IMG/VR virus record: IMGVR_UViG_3300043410_000692
Location: 1-51,146 of that record
Direction: 5' to 3' (one strand)
Length of the DNA: 51,146 nucleotides
From: a virus
Shown here piece after piece: positions 32,402 to 40,268 of this stretch; the stretch's first letter is position 1; each line of letters begins with the position of its first letter. The notes beneath the pieces were generated by a model. The model was given only the letters and a program-made list of their open reading frames with translations, did no database searches and was not told the origin of the DNA. Both the position numbers and the translations under genes were made by a program.

Positions 32402-32779
32402 ATGTCCACCGAATTCTTTCAAAAATTGAGCGAAAATCATCCCTTTATCACCGTATGTAGTTACAGTGGACAAGAGTTTGTCGGCATCATCCAGAACAGA
32501 GATGATGTTATTACTACATTCTACGACTACGGTGGCATAGTGCTACCGGAACTCAAGCAGTTATTTCTCGACTTAGCAGATGAGTGGTGGTGGAACAGTA
32601 ATCGTATGATACCTATTCACTTATTCCTCAAAGATGATTGGGCGCCGTTTAGGCCTTATCTAAAAACATTCAACAATAAGGGCCTTGAGATAATCCATGG
32701 TCCAGTCACATCAATGAATGATCTGACAAAGAAGCGCATCAAGAGGCGTTCGATCACACTAGTGAAACGAATGCCGTAG
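32402..32779 (+). CDS. Unknown 125-residue protein, the only plus-strand gene in the right part
   Basis: The protein contains GQEFVGIIQNRDDVITTFYDYG and DEWWWNSNRMIPIHLFLK. I associate this pattern with uncharacterised small proteins of marine T4-like phages. No known domain. A late promoter lies upstream. Its 3' end overlaps the convergent DnaE-like gene by 26 bases, so the two transcripts are antisense there. It is the only plus-strand gene I see after 5.3 kb, so it may have been inserted. Confidence 0.75.
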   Translation: MSTEFFQKLSENHPFITVCSYSGQEFVGIIQNRDDVITTFYDYGGIVLPELKQLFLDLADEWWWNSNRMIPIHLFLKDDWAPFRPYLKTFNNKGLEIIHGPVTSMNDLTKKRIKRRSITLVKRMP

Positions 32780-33347
32780 GATCTTCCTCGTATAAATTCA
32801 AATTAATAGCGACTACATGGGCATAGGCAACAGCGTGTGCTTTTCTAAATGTGTATCCGTCTTCTGATTTTTCCCAGATAGTGTTTGCGACTTCACTCCA
32901 AGTCTTACCGATTAAATGTCGTTTGCCTGGTCTGATCAGGGCCAAGAACATTGCCATTCTTGGGATACTATCTACCGGTTCTGGCATACGGCGCATGGTA
33001 TCGTAGTGACGGTTGATGTGTATCATCTTCTCTACTATAGTTCTATCTGTCAATAGAGTCCAATCAGGTGCCCGCATCAGTGTCTCTAGATGTTCATTAT
33101 CACGAACTAGTTTATACAAGTTCACGTTGAGTAAATCAAGTTTAACGTAGCCGCGGTCGGCTGCCGCATTGTGATCGATAGCGCAGATTTCATTTTGATA
33201 GTCACGAGGAATGTCGGTAACGTGAATACCAGTATTGTGCTTACGAACTTCATAGTCGTGTCTGATACTAGCAGGAACGTGCTTGATTAATTTGAGCACA
33301 TCATCTCTATTAGCACAGTCAATATCAATATCGCTTGTAAATTTCAT
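32754..33347 (-). CDS. Miniature DnaE-like protein (C-family polymerase palm fragments)
   Basis: The 197-residue product lines up in order with conserved blocks of bacterial DNA polymerase III alpha. SDIDIDCANRDDVLKLI matches the catalytic DFDxDF segment (Asp 8 and 10), KHNTGIHV matches KHAGGVVI, GYVKLDLLNV matches the KFDFLGL block with the third catalytic Asp (71), MAMFLALIRPG matches the ALFRPGP block, and YTFRKAHAVAYAHV matches GFNKSHSAAYA. Thus all three acidic residues remain although the protein is about one sixth of DnaE. PHP, thumb and tail domains are missing. It lies in the clamp-loader/UvsW operon, overlapping its upstream neighbour by four bases. Its activity is unknown; it may be a primase-like or regulatory relic. 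Confidence 0.75.
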   Translation of the reverse strand: MKFTSDIDIDCANRDDVLKLIKHVPASIRHDYEVRKHNTGIHVTDIPRDYQNEICAIDHNAAADRGYVKLDLLNVNLYKLVRDNEHLETLMRAPDWTLLTDRTIVEKMIHINRHYDTMRRMPEPVDSIPRMAMFLALIRPGKRHLIGKTWSEVANTIWEKSEDGYTFRKAHAVAYAHVVAINLNLYEEDPTAFVSLV

Positions 33348-34039
33348 AGTCCTGCTGCCTTTAATACTTGACGAACTTCTTCTACTTTGTCCCTGTTTGC
33401 TCTAAGTTTTACTGTCCATGAACCAGGCTTAATGTAGTCATCTATCATAGCGAGTTGATGTTCGTTGATTGATCCTAGGAATGTTACACCACTATCACAG
33501 TTGTATAGTATCCACGGACTAATTTTACCTGTTGTTATTTTAAAGCATAGTTTATTAGCATTTAGTAATCTAAAAGCATCACGGAGTTGTATGCTTTGTT
33601 CTTCACACATATCTAATAAGGTATCAATACCGCGGCGAACAGCGTCCATGTGATCCTCTAAGTCTAAGATGTCTTTTAAGTATTGCTCATAAATTCTGTC
33701 ACTGACCCACCGGTCTATCTTTACATCTAGTCTTAGTAACCAGGTGATATAGTGTTCGGGATTAACTACCTTAGATGATACACAGTATTGACCGAATCTA
33801 GCAAATGCTAGATACAGTGAGTTTTTAATAAACTCTCGTGGCTCATTTTTCTTTTTACTAGGGAAGTGACGTTGCTGTACTTTTACCCACGCATCATACG
33901 CTATTCTACTAGCGGTGGTGTCTAGTTCGTTCCATCTACGTTTCTGCTCACATAGATGTTTAAGTACAGATGCTTCACGGATAAATGTAGAGCCGCAATG
34001 TTCACATCGATACGATTTAGTTTCCACTGTCTCTAGCAT
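33344..34039 (-). CDS. Zinc-finger protein of 231 residues
   Basis: From the ATG at 34039 the protein starts almost directly with a zinc-binding motif, YRCEHCGSTFIREASVLKHL, followed by C, close to C2H2 (CxxC...HxxxC). The rest is helical and charged, with FIKNSLYLAFARFGQYC and WLLRLDVKIDRWVSDRLYE-like segments. I associate such proteins with the replication region of marine T4-like phages but know no function. The longer frame from 34090 overlaps the clamp-loader gene by 74 bases; the shorter one still overlaps by 23. Confidence 0.75.
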   Translation of the reverse strand: MLETVETKSYRCEHCGSTFIREASVLKHLCEQKRRWNELDTTASRIAYDAWVKVQQRHFPSKKKNEPREFIKNSLYLAFARFGQYCVSSKVVNPEHYITWLLRLDVKIDRWVSDRIYEQYLKDILDLEDHMDAVRRGIDTLLDMCEEQSIQLRDAFRLLNANKLCFKITTGKISPWILYNCDSGVTFLGSINEHQLAMIDDYIKPGSWTVKLRANRDKVEEVRQVLKAAGL

Positions 34040-34610
34040 ACTGGTCGAGTTCTTCAGAGGTGACAATTTTACTAAGTGTGACAACATCATCTATTTTCAT
34101 TTCGGGGAACAGTTCGCTTATTCTATACTGATGGTTTTGCTCTTCGGTGTATGCTTCTGCTATTGCATCAATATCTGACTTGGCGGCGCCTCTGTATACC
34201 TTCTCAAAGTATTCACGGGCGTCTTTCTTAGTTGCGCGGGCTTCGAGTTTACCGAACTTTGCGTTTAGGTGTGGTAGCCACTGATGAAATTGTTTACCGG
34301 CGCCAGGTGAGGCCGCACACAACATCAACCACTGTAGTTCGGGATGTTGCTGTATGCGCTCGTTGAATAGATGCCTGTTTGCGTTTTGATCAGTACTCAT
34401 TGTGTAGTATGCGCCTAGAATACCGGTAGCATTAACACTACTCATCCAGTGAGTAATCATATATGGAACGAATTTCTTTTGCTGTTCTTCTGTCAGGCGT
34501 CCGTAATAGCCATAGTCTTTTCGGTCAAGTGCTTCTAAGACCTTGAAGATATCAAGGTCTATATTCTCAAATTTTTCATCAACGGGAGTTGCTGGTTTAC
34601 GTGTTGCCAT
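34017..34610 (-). CDS. Probable clamp-loader small subunit (gp62-like)
   Basis: The 197-residue size is close to T4 gp62 (187). The pattern FVPYMITHWMSSV, then NRHLFNERIQQHPELQWLMLC, is one I associate with clamp-loader small subunits of divergent T4-like phages, and the gene lies with UvsW and other replication genes. gp62 works with gp44 to load the gp45 clamp; neither partner is in the window. Its ATG overlaps the stop of the upstream gene (TAATG). The assignment rests on pattern memory and context, not on a catalytic motif. Confidence 0.6.
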   Translation of the reverse strand: MATRKPATPVDEKFENIDLDIFKVLEALDRKDYGYYGRLTEEQQKKFVPYMITHWMSSVNATGILGAYYTMSTDQNANRHLFNERIQQHPELQWLMLCAASPGAGKQFHQWLPHLNAKFGKLEARATKKDAREYFEKVYRGAAKSDIDAIAEAYTEEQNHQYRISELFPEMKIDDVVTLSKIVTSEELDQYARDSGN

Positions 34611-35110
34611 TAAAATACCTGATTGTAGTCTACGATTTCACAATTCTTACTAATTTCTTTGACGAAGTATACACAACGTGGTTGAGGTCCATCATCTATC
34701 GGTACGCATAAGAACTGACCGTTCTTTAATCTAGGTGCGTACCATGTAACATCATGATACACGTCCATAATCTCTATGTCAAGAAAACTGGGTTTAAACC
34801 CCGATAGTGGATTGAATTCGAATGCTTTGAAGCCGCGATCATTTATTGATGTTAGTGGTAGGGTTTCTAGGTCACCTAAGTCTGGCTCACCGATTAGGAT
34901 TTGCCAGTCAAGTGGCATCTTAATCGTCCTAGTGCCTATGCGTAAGACAAGTGCTGGTGAATTGAATGACTCTAAGAAGATGAGCGGTATATAGAAATAA
35001 TCTACTGCTTGTGGGTTTGAATTATCCAAGATAGCAAAACGCAAGTCATCTATCTCTTCCGGTAGTGTGCTCAGGTCATATTTTATGTTGTCGAGTTGAA
35101 GAATGTTCAT
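34610..35110 (-). CDS. Conserved-looking 166-residue protein of the replication operon
   Basis: The protein has a stretch FYIPLIFLESFNSPALVLRI followed by MPLDWQILIGEPDLGDLE and LPLTSINDRGF. I associate this with uncharacterised proteins next to replication genes of T4-like marine phages. No enzyme motif is visible. It is the first gene of an early unit with TTGAGA-17-TACAAT ending 6 bases before its ATG, which predicts a leaderless message. It is coupled to the gp62-like gene. Confidence 0.75.
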   Translation of the reverse strand: MNILQLDNIKYDLSTLPEEIDDLRFAILDNSNPQAVDYFYIPLIFLESFNSPALVLRIGTRTIKMPLDWQILIGEPDLGDLETLPLTSINDRGFKAFEFNPLSGFKPSFLDIEIMDVYHDVTWYAPRLKNGQFLCVPIDDGPQPRCVYFVKEISKNCEIVDYNQVF

Positions 35111-35116
35111 AGTATT

Positions 35117-35145
35117 ATTGTATCATAGGTAGGTTATTTTCTCAA
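35117..35145 (-). promoter_or_regulatory. Early promoter of the 35110-32754 operon
   Basis: Minus strand TTGAGA (35145-35140), 17-base spacer with TGA before the -10 (extended -10), TACAAT (35122-35117), 6 bases before the ATG at 35110. Confidence 0.8.
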
Positions 35146-36583
35146 CAGTGAATGGATAGTTTGCTTCACGATAAAACTCTTTTCGCTTAGTCAAGTGGCG
35201 CTTAGCAAATTTACATGAGGATGTTAGGTCCCAGATTTCGACATGATCTTTGTCCTCAGCTTTGCGGATACCACGACCAATCGATTGGATAACCCTAACA
35301 AACGATTTACCAGGCTCGATGAGCACCAGATTAAAAATACGAGGAATGTTAATACCAACCGCAGCCACACCATATGTAGCCACAATAATCTTCGTTTGAC
35401 TCGTAGCAACTTCATCGTATTCTGCCTTTCTTTTGTCTGATTTTGTATCGCCGTTGACGAATACAGAGTCAGGAATTCTACTCACAAGTTCCATACCAGC
35501 ATTGATACGGTCAACTAGCACTAAGGTATTGCCCTCTAGTGATATTGCCTGAATCATTTCAGCCATCTTGTCCATGCGTTTCTTATTCTCAAGCAAGTGT
35601 TTTAGTTCTGCTTGATAGTTACCAAACTCTGCGTTGTCTTGTAGTTGGACAATGTTTACGTGACACTGTGATAAGACGCCTTGGTCTTGTAGTTCTTTAG
35701 CTGATAGTTTGTGAATCACTGGGCCAATTGTGCAGAATAGGGCTTGTGCCGCGTACTGTTCTTTAGGGATAGTACCAGTCAAACCCCAGCGAATAGGCAC
35801 CGTACTCATAACTCCAGTGAGTAGTTCTTTGAGTGCGTCTGCTTTAGCTTGGTGTGCTTCGTCAATGATTACGCACACTACGCCCTCGACGAATTCACCA
35901 ATAGTCACATCGCCTTCGCCTGCTTTAGTGTTCTTTAACAGGACGTTGAGCGATTGCCATGTACAGATGGTGTGAGTTTTACCCCACTCTTTACGATCAC
36001 CGAAGTATACACCAACATCAAGTCCTAGGTTAATATAGTCCGCTTCTGTTTGTTTGACCAAGTCTTTGTTAGGCACAACAACAAGTGAACGACCCATACT
36101 CTCAACAGATAAGGATAGTGCGGCAGTGATTAGTGTCTTGCCTGCGCCGGTCGCTACTTCTTGTAAGCACTGTGGGTTCTTGAGGAAGTTATTGACAATC
36201 TCTACTTGATAGTCACGTAGTACCACGGGCTGACCTGCGGCAGGGTGGCCTGGTGGCCATAGTCGGTCACTGAAACTATCTTCCTTAATTTCATTGAATG
36301 TAAAGTTCGTTGAGTAGTCTCGAATGTCTTCTAGGTCAATATCATAGTTCTTGTCATACAGATACGGCAGAATTCTATCTAGTAGGTTGACATAGGTACT
36401 ACCGCTCAACTGGAAGTAGCTTACTTTACCGTCCCATCGTCCAAGACGAACTGCTGGTAGATAGCGGGCGCCTGGTATCTCGTATGAGAACATCTTTACA
36501 AGTGCACGACGATCAACCGCTTCAATGCCCTCTAGTTTGACATTGACTTCATCTTTGACGATGACTTTTACTGTTCCTGGCAT
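35123..36583 (-). CDS. uvsW: UvsW-type RNA-DNA/DNA helicase
   Basis: The 486-residue protein is a superfamily-2 helicase. It has LRDYQVEIV (Q-like motif), VATGAGKT (Walker A, 143-150), IIDEAHQAKA (DEAH box), GLTGT (motif III), VNGDTKSDKR and VIQSIGRGIRK (motif VI). The N-terminal about 100 residues, with YLPAVRLGRWDGKVSYF, match the UvsW N-terminal domain. It should unwind branched recombination intermediates and R-loops and aid the switch to recombination-dependent replication. It shares one base with the upstream gene. Confidence 0.93.
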   Translation of the reverse strand: MPGTVKVIVKDEVNVKLEGIEAVDRRALVKMFSYEIPGARYLPAVRLGRWDGKVSYFQLSGSTYVNLLDRILPYLYDKNYDIDLEDIRDYSTNFTFNEIKEDSFSDRLWPPGHPAAGQPVVLRDYQVEIVNNFLKNPQCLQEVATGAGKTLITAALSLSVESMGRSLVVVPNKDLVKQTEADYINLGLDVGVYFGDRKEWGKTHTICTWQSLNVLLKNTKAGEGDVTIGEFVEGVVCVIIDEAHQAKADALKELLTGVMSTVPIRWGLTGTIPKEQYAAQALFCTIGPVIHKLSAKELQDQGVLSQCHVNIVQLQDNAEFGNYQAELKHLLENKKRMDKMAEMIQAISLEGNTLVLVDRINAGMELVSRIPDSVFVNGDTKSDKRKAEYDEVATSQTKIIVATYGVAAVGINIPRIFNLVLIEPGKSFVRVIQSIGRGIRKAEDKDHVEIWDLTSSCKFAKRHLTKRKEFYREANYPFTVEKITYL

Positions 36584-37095
36584 TATACTCTCTTCATGGT
36601 TGAGCCATTTCTGACTAATACGTGGTCACTCAATACGATTCCCACTCTTTCATATCTATCTTGAAACGTGTGTACTGATTGTGATAGACCCATCTTACGT
36701 AATTTCTCATCTTCTTGCTCAGTGATGTGAACTACCTCTAAGTTATTTCCTAAATATTCCCTGAGTTCATCGTGTAATCGAACATCAGTTACCTGCTCAA
36801 ATAATGGGTTACCGTTAAATGTATGACTTCTATATATCTTCATACATTCATCGATGATTACTTTCACAGGCGTCTTATGTTCTCCAGTAAAGGGTCTAGG
36901 GATATCTCTAACACCAGCAGTTAACTCAGCATCAAATGATTCTGACATTAGATTATTCTTACCCAACACGTCTTGAATGTCCCAGAGTAGTTCCCTAATT
37001 ATGTCAGATGACTTGCCAGTATATCCGCTATCCCGAATCTCTAGCTGTTTGATTAGGGCATCAACGAGTAAATCATCTATTGGCTTCTTACGCAT
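36583..37095 (-). CDS. Unknown 170-residue protein
   Basis: No family recognised. The protein starts MRKKPIDDLLVDALIKQLEI and appears mostly helical, with a short basic C-terminus. It is preceded by AGGAAGAG and located one base after the glycosyltransferase-like gene; its stop overlaps the start of uvsW. Membership in this operon suggests a DNA-metabolism role, but there is no motif. Confidence 0.7.
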   Translation of the reverse strand: MRKKPIDDLLVDALIKQLEIRDSGYTGKSSDIIRELLWDIQDVLGKNNLMSESFDAELTAGVRDIPRPFTGEHKTPVKVIIDECMKIYRSHTFNGNPLFEQVTDVRLHDELREYLGNNLEVVHITEQEDEKLRKMGLSQSVHTFQDRYERVGIVLSDHVLVRNGSTMKRV

Positions 37096-38046
37096 TTATA
37101 CTCTTCCTGGATGATCGGCGGATAATTCTCTGATGACCATACCATAATTATTGATTCCTGGTTCAACCACAACACCTGGCTTGCGTTTTAGTTTTCTATC
37201 TTTAAATGGGAGATAATCAACATAATGATGCTCCCTCTGAAACCGCCATACTAACTCTGTGTACTCTGGATATGCTTCCTTGAGCATACGACTCTTAGGT
37301 GCTGTACCTTCGCCCGCATAGAACTCTGCTGTGTTGCCGCCGCCTAGTACTTGTGTGCGTAGCTTGTCTTGTAGGAACGCATTGAACTGTACTGTACAGA
37401 AGCCCTGTGTTAGCATATCAAGTGATAAGATTGTGTCTTCATTGTAACGACCGCGCCAACGGAAGGGTTGACCCGCTCTGTCACCAGTAACCCACTTAGC
37501 ATCATTGCGAATCAGATTGCAGGAGTATATACGAGTGTTCTTTACGAAGGGAGGCATGGAGGCATTTTGTGAAGCGAATGAACGATAGTTGGGTCCTGCC
37601 ATTACTACGTTCTCATATCGGTCACAGAAGTCTTCCATTACACGGAAACAGGTACCGTCACCCATCTTTATCTTTAGATTGTTATTTAGTCTCAGAAAGT
37701 TACGCAAGTTGTCGTCCATGACCCAGTGCCATGGGTGACCTTCTTTGATTGAGTGATCCCATGCGAAGTTTCTGGCGGGGCCTGGGCCGGTTGACTTAGT
37801 AAGTCCTAGATCATCTAGTAGTTCGTATGTGTCTTTGTACCGGAGGTCGAGTACTAATAGAGTTGCGTGAGAAGTTAGGCCAGTTTCCTTCTCCCACTTC
37901 TTAATTTCACCGGCGTAAGTATCGAACTCCTGTTCTTCGATTACAAGATAGTGATCCACTCGCATGAAGTCAAGTGCCTTACTTGTAAGACGACTATCAG
38001 CACGACCCTTAGTAGGAATGTAGAGCGGATACTTAGGATTGGCCAT
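37096..38046 (-). CDS. Glycosyltransferase-like protein of the TET-associated type
   Basis: From the ATG at 38046 (GAGG 7 bases upstream) the protein has 316 residues. It has a GT-A-like beginning, YPLYIPTKGRADSRLTSKAL, then GPGPARNFAWDHS and a DDN metal-binding motif (111-113) in WHWVMDDN, followed by a long segment with FRWRGRYNEDTILS. This matches my memory of the TET/JBP-associated glycosyltransferases of phages, thought to add sugars to hydroxymethylated pyrimidines in DNA. No TET/JBP oxygenase or pyrimidine hydroxymethylase is visible in the window. It is coupled to the 96-residue gene upstream (14-base overlap). Confidence 0.7.
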   Translation of the reverse strand: MANPKYPLYIPTKGRADSRLTSKALDFMRVDHYLVIEEQEFDTYAGEIKKWEKETGLTSHATLLVLDLRYKDTYELLDDLGLTKSTGPGPARNFAWDHSIKEGHPWHWVMDDNLRNFLRLNNNLKIKMGDGTCFRVMEDFCDRYENVVMAGPNYRSFASQNASMPPFVKNTRIYSCNLIRNDAKWVTGDRAGQPFRWRGRYNEDTILSLDMLTQGFCTVQFNAFLQDKLRTQVLGGGNTAEFYAGEGTAPKSRMLKEAYPEYTELVWRFQREHHYVDYLPFKDRKLKRKPGVVVEPGINNYGMVIRELSADHPGRV

Positions 38047-38323
38047 CAGTGTCCTCACGTTCATCGAATGTGAACAAGTCGAATACTTTGTTCGTTGGTC
38101 GTGGTGGGAACCAGATTGATTTTGTTTTGTTTGTAATGTTCTGTTTGATAAGTGCTTGAAATTTATCTACACCCTCTTGATCATCGAACGAAATAATGAT
38201 TTGCCTGAACGCACCATTGTCCGGTTGATTGAACTCGGGCATACCGCGCCATTCTGTTTCATATTCATCCGCGTCATCGAACTCAAATACATTCGATACT
38301 GGTTTGATTTTTTTAGTTGCCAT
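38033..38323 (-). CDS. Small 96-residue protein preceding the glycosyltransferase
   Basis: From the ATG at 38323, with GGAG nearby, the product contains an alpha/beta segment FRQIIISFDDQEGVDKFQAL followed by NKTKSIWFPPRP. I associate this small domain with genes for phage DNA modification but have no function for it. An acidic linker follows the basic N-terminus. A sigma70-like promoter (38378-38406) and a TAAATA element lie upstream. It overlaps the glycosyltransferase gene, so they are co-expressed. Confidence 0.7.
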   Translation of the reverse strand: MATKKIKPVSNVFEFDDADEYETEWRGMPEFNQPDNGAFRQIIISFDDQEGVDKFQALIKQNITNKTKSIWFPPRPTNKVFDLFTFDEREDTDGQS

Positions 38324-38377
38324 TGTTTTCTCCATTAGCCTTTATTTACCACATAAAGATGCGGTATGTATCAGCCT

Positions 38378-38406
38378 ATTTTACACAATAAGTTGTAGTG
38401 TGTCAA
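38378..38406 (-). promoter_or_regulatory. Early promoter of the 38323-35123 operon
   Basis: Minus strand TTGACA (38406-38401), 17-base spacer, TAAAAT (38383-38378). The leader is about 47 bases with GGAG before the ATG. Confidence 0.85.
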
Positions 38407-38425
38407 GGTTTCTGGATAAGAAAAA

Positions 38426-38443
38426 AGCCACCCGAAGGTGGCT
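38426..38443 (-). terminator. UUCG-loop terminator after the AAA+ gene
   Basis: On the minus strand AGCCACC, loop TTCG, GGTGGCT and then a T-run. It ends the monocistronic AAA+ unit just before the next promoter. Confidence 0.92.
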
Positions 38444-38471
38444 AAAACCATGACTACCAACTACCGAAATC

Positions 38472-39527
38472 TTACCCACGCATACAAGTGTTCTGCGTCA
38501 ACATCTTCCAATTGTTTGGACTAATCTTGACCAAGTCTGCGATTTTAAGTGACATACGCAAGCTAATCTCACGCAACTTGTCTTTGTTATCCCACATGAA
38601 ATCGAGAATCTGCTCGTCCATACCAGCTTCGAAATCATAATCAGCGAACAAACCACCGACCATATCTTGTGACGCATCACGGTGAACTTGACGGATACGG
38701 AGCATCTTGTCACGCACAGTATCAATAGTCAAGTCGAGGTAGTGACAGCGAGACTGGAGGGCTTCCAGGTGATCCTTGAGTTTCTGACTACGAACAGTCT
38801 CAAAGTTCACGTTGGTGATAAAGATAACAGAACCGTTGAAGTCGAATTGGTCTGGGATGCCTTCACGACGGAGCATTGCGCTGTCACTGTTCCAGAAAAT
38901 CTTGCGGCGTTTGCCACTGTCAAGTGCGGCCTTCAGAATGTTGAGAGACAAGTCATCGGCGAACACGGAATCACAATCGTCAAATACCAGCACGTTGTTA
39001 CGGTCACTAAACTTGTAGAGTTGTGCGTACAAGCCGAGCGGAGTCATGGCACCTTTGACAATTTCGTAGCGAATCTTTGTGACACCGAGTTGGTCAAACA
39101 AGGAATACTTTTCCAGTTGCGCTTGAACACCGAATGACTTACCGACACCGGGAGGGCCTGACACAATCATAGCACGAATGTCGGAGTTGATAGCGGCCTT
39201 GCTCATTTCGTCAAGGATAGCGAATCGTGTTGCGATACGATCCATGGCTTCCTCGTCAGTCTCAGTGATGACGGGTTCGTTATCGGTGATGAATGTAGAA
39301 ATACCGGCAGGCACATTGATGCTGGCACCGCTAAGATACTCAAAATCTGCTGAAGTGTTGACCAGAATACGGCAGGATTTACCGACGATCATATCGCCAA
39401 GAGTACCGTCATTCAGGATAGTGATAAAACCGCCGCGTTTACCGCTCTGATAGGGTTTCACCAGTTGAAACACACCGGAGACAGGCTTAGAATGATACTC
39501 ACCACGGACGATACGCACTTGATTCAT
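38472..39527 (-). CDS. AAA+ ATPase in its own early transcription unit
   Basis: The 351-residue protein has a Walker A motif GPPGVGKS (124-131) and a Walker B NVLVFDDCDS (178-187), then a sensor-like ITNVNFETVRS and a helical C-terminal domain. It is not gp44: the order and C-terminal part differ, and the first 100 residues form a separate beta-rich domain. Relatives act as remodelling ATPases; the target is unknown. It stands alone between a perfect-consensus promoter (TTGACA-17-TATAAT) and a UUCG terminator. Sequence and codon use look richer in GC than its neighbours, a possible sign of transfer. A role soon after infection is likely. Confidence 0.85.
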   Translation of the reverse strand: MNQVRIVRGEYHSKPVSGVFQLVKPYQSGKRGGFITILNDGTLGDMIVGKSCRILVNTSADFEYLSGASINVPAGISTFITDNEPVITETDEEAMDRIATRFAILDEMSKAAINSDIRAMIVSGPPGVGKSFGVQAQLEKYSLFDQLGVTKIRYEIVKGAMTPLGLYAQLYKFSDRNNVLVFDDCDSVFADDLSLNILKAALDSGKRRKIFWNSDSAMLRREGIPDQFDFNGSVIFITNVNFETVRSQKLKDHLEALQSRCHYLDLTIDTVRDKMLRIRQVHRDASQDMVGGLFADYDFEAGMDEQILDFMWDNKDKLREISLRMSLKIADLVKISPNNWKMLTQNTCMRG

Positions 39528-39554
39528 GTTTTTCCTTTATCAACTGAAAGATAT

Positions 39555-39583
39555 ATTATAGCAGAGGTGGGATTTATTGTCAA
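39555..39583 (-). promoter_or_regulatory. Perfect sigma70 consensus promoter of the AAA+ gene
   Basis: Minus strand TTGACA (39583-39578), 17-base spacer starting ATAAAT, TATAAT (39560-39555). The leader has AAAGGA before the ATG at 39527. Confidence 0.93.
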
Positions 39584-40230
39584 ATTTTGACATAGTTGAG
39601 TTGGGTCTCGCCGCCTGGCTTGTGGGCTTTGACTTTGCCCTCGATTGAGTACTTTTTGTTTACTTCCAGTTCTCGTTTGTAACTAAAGAATACTACACCT
39701 TCCTCAGTAATAGCAGTAATAAAGTAGCAACCATATTGCTGGGAGTAATTACTTCGTATTACTTCTATGTCGAGTTCTACCTTTTGACCAGGAGTACTAA
39801 TGTATCCCTTTTTAGCACCGTCCAGCTTCTCTGTTATTGCTTGCCGCTTGAGTTGTTGATTAGCAAAAATAGGCGCATAAGCAACGATACCAACGTTGGC
39901 CACTCGGCATTCATCCTCGTTCGCATACTCCATCATCTTCTGGTGGAACTCGCTTAGATTGCCGTGGGCAAGGTGGCGTATGATTAGACCCTGACAGAAG
40001 TTACGGACGACTGCCGCATGGTGGTGGTCCTCTTGTGTAAGTACTGACTGATCGTTGAGAGCGTCAAGTAATACTTGTTTATTAGTTTGTTTGACCAGTT
40101 TGCCGCCGGTACCAGTCTTGTGGTCAAATGGTTCAAACTCCGCCACTTTCAGATAGCCACCATTTACTCGTGCCGCATAAGAAGCACAAGCAAATACGAT
40201 TTCGGTTGGGTACTTGATTGCTAATGTCAT
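39580..40230 (-). CDS. Unknown 216-residue early protein
   Basis: No family recognised with confidence. The N-terminal two thirds are helical, with LTQEDHHHAAVVRNFCQGLI, and the C-terminal third (KVELDIEVIRSNYSQQYGCY then FFSYKRELEVNKKYSI) is beta-rich and may be an OB-like fold. It has its own early promoter whose -10 ends 6 bases before the ATG, so the message should be leaderless. Its stop overlaps the -35 of the next promoter, making it a monocistronic early gene. Confidence 0.75.
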   Translation of the reverse strand: MTLAIKYPTEIVFACASYAARVNGGYLKVAEFEPFDHKTGTGGKLVKQTNKQVLLDALNDQSVLTQEDHHHAAVVRNFCQGLIIRHLAHGNLSEFHQKMMEYANEDECRVANVGIVAYAPIFANQQLKRQAITEKLDGAKKGYISTPGQKVELDIEVIRSNYSQQYGCYFITAITEEGVVFFSYKRELEVNKKYSIEGKVKAHKPGGETQLNYVKI

Positions 40231-40236
40231 GGGAGT

Positions 40237-40265
40237 AGTGTATCACTAATCCCATTTATTGTCAA
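40237..40265 (-). promoter_or_regulatory. Early promoter ending 6 bases before the ATG at 40230
   Basis: Minus strand TTGACA (40265-40260) extended as TTGACAATAAAT, 17-base spacer, extended -10 TGATACACT (-10 at 40242-40237). Confidence 0.88.
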
Positions 40266-40268
40266 ATT

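Noticed and set aside
37088-37097. TATAAATG at the start of the 170-residue gene as a late promoter
   Set aside because: The element overlaps the ATG itself, so transcription would begin inside the coding region; probably chance plus the start codon.
38472-39527. Assignment of the AAA+ gene as clamp loader gp44
   Set aside because: It has a separate beta-rich N-terminal domain and lacks the typical SRC motif of clamp loaders; the monocistronic context also differs from the gp44-gp62 pairing.
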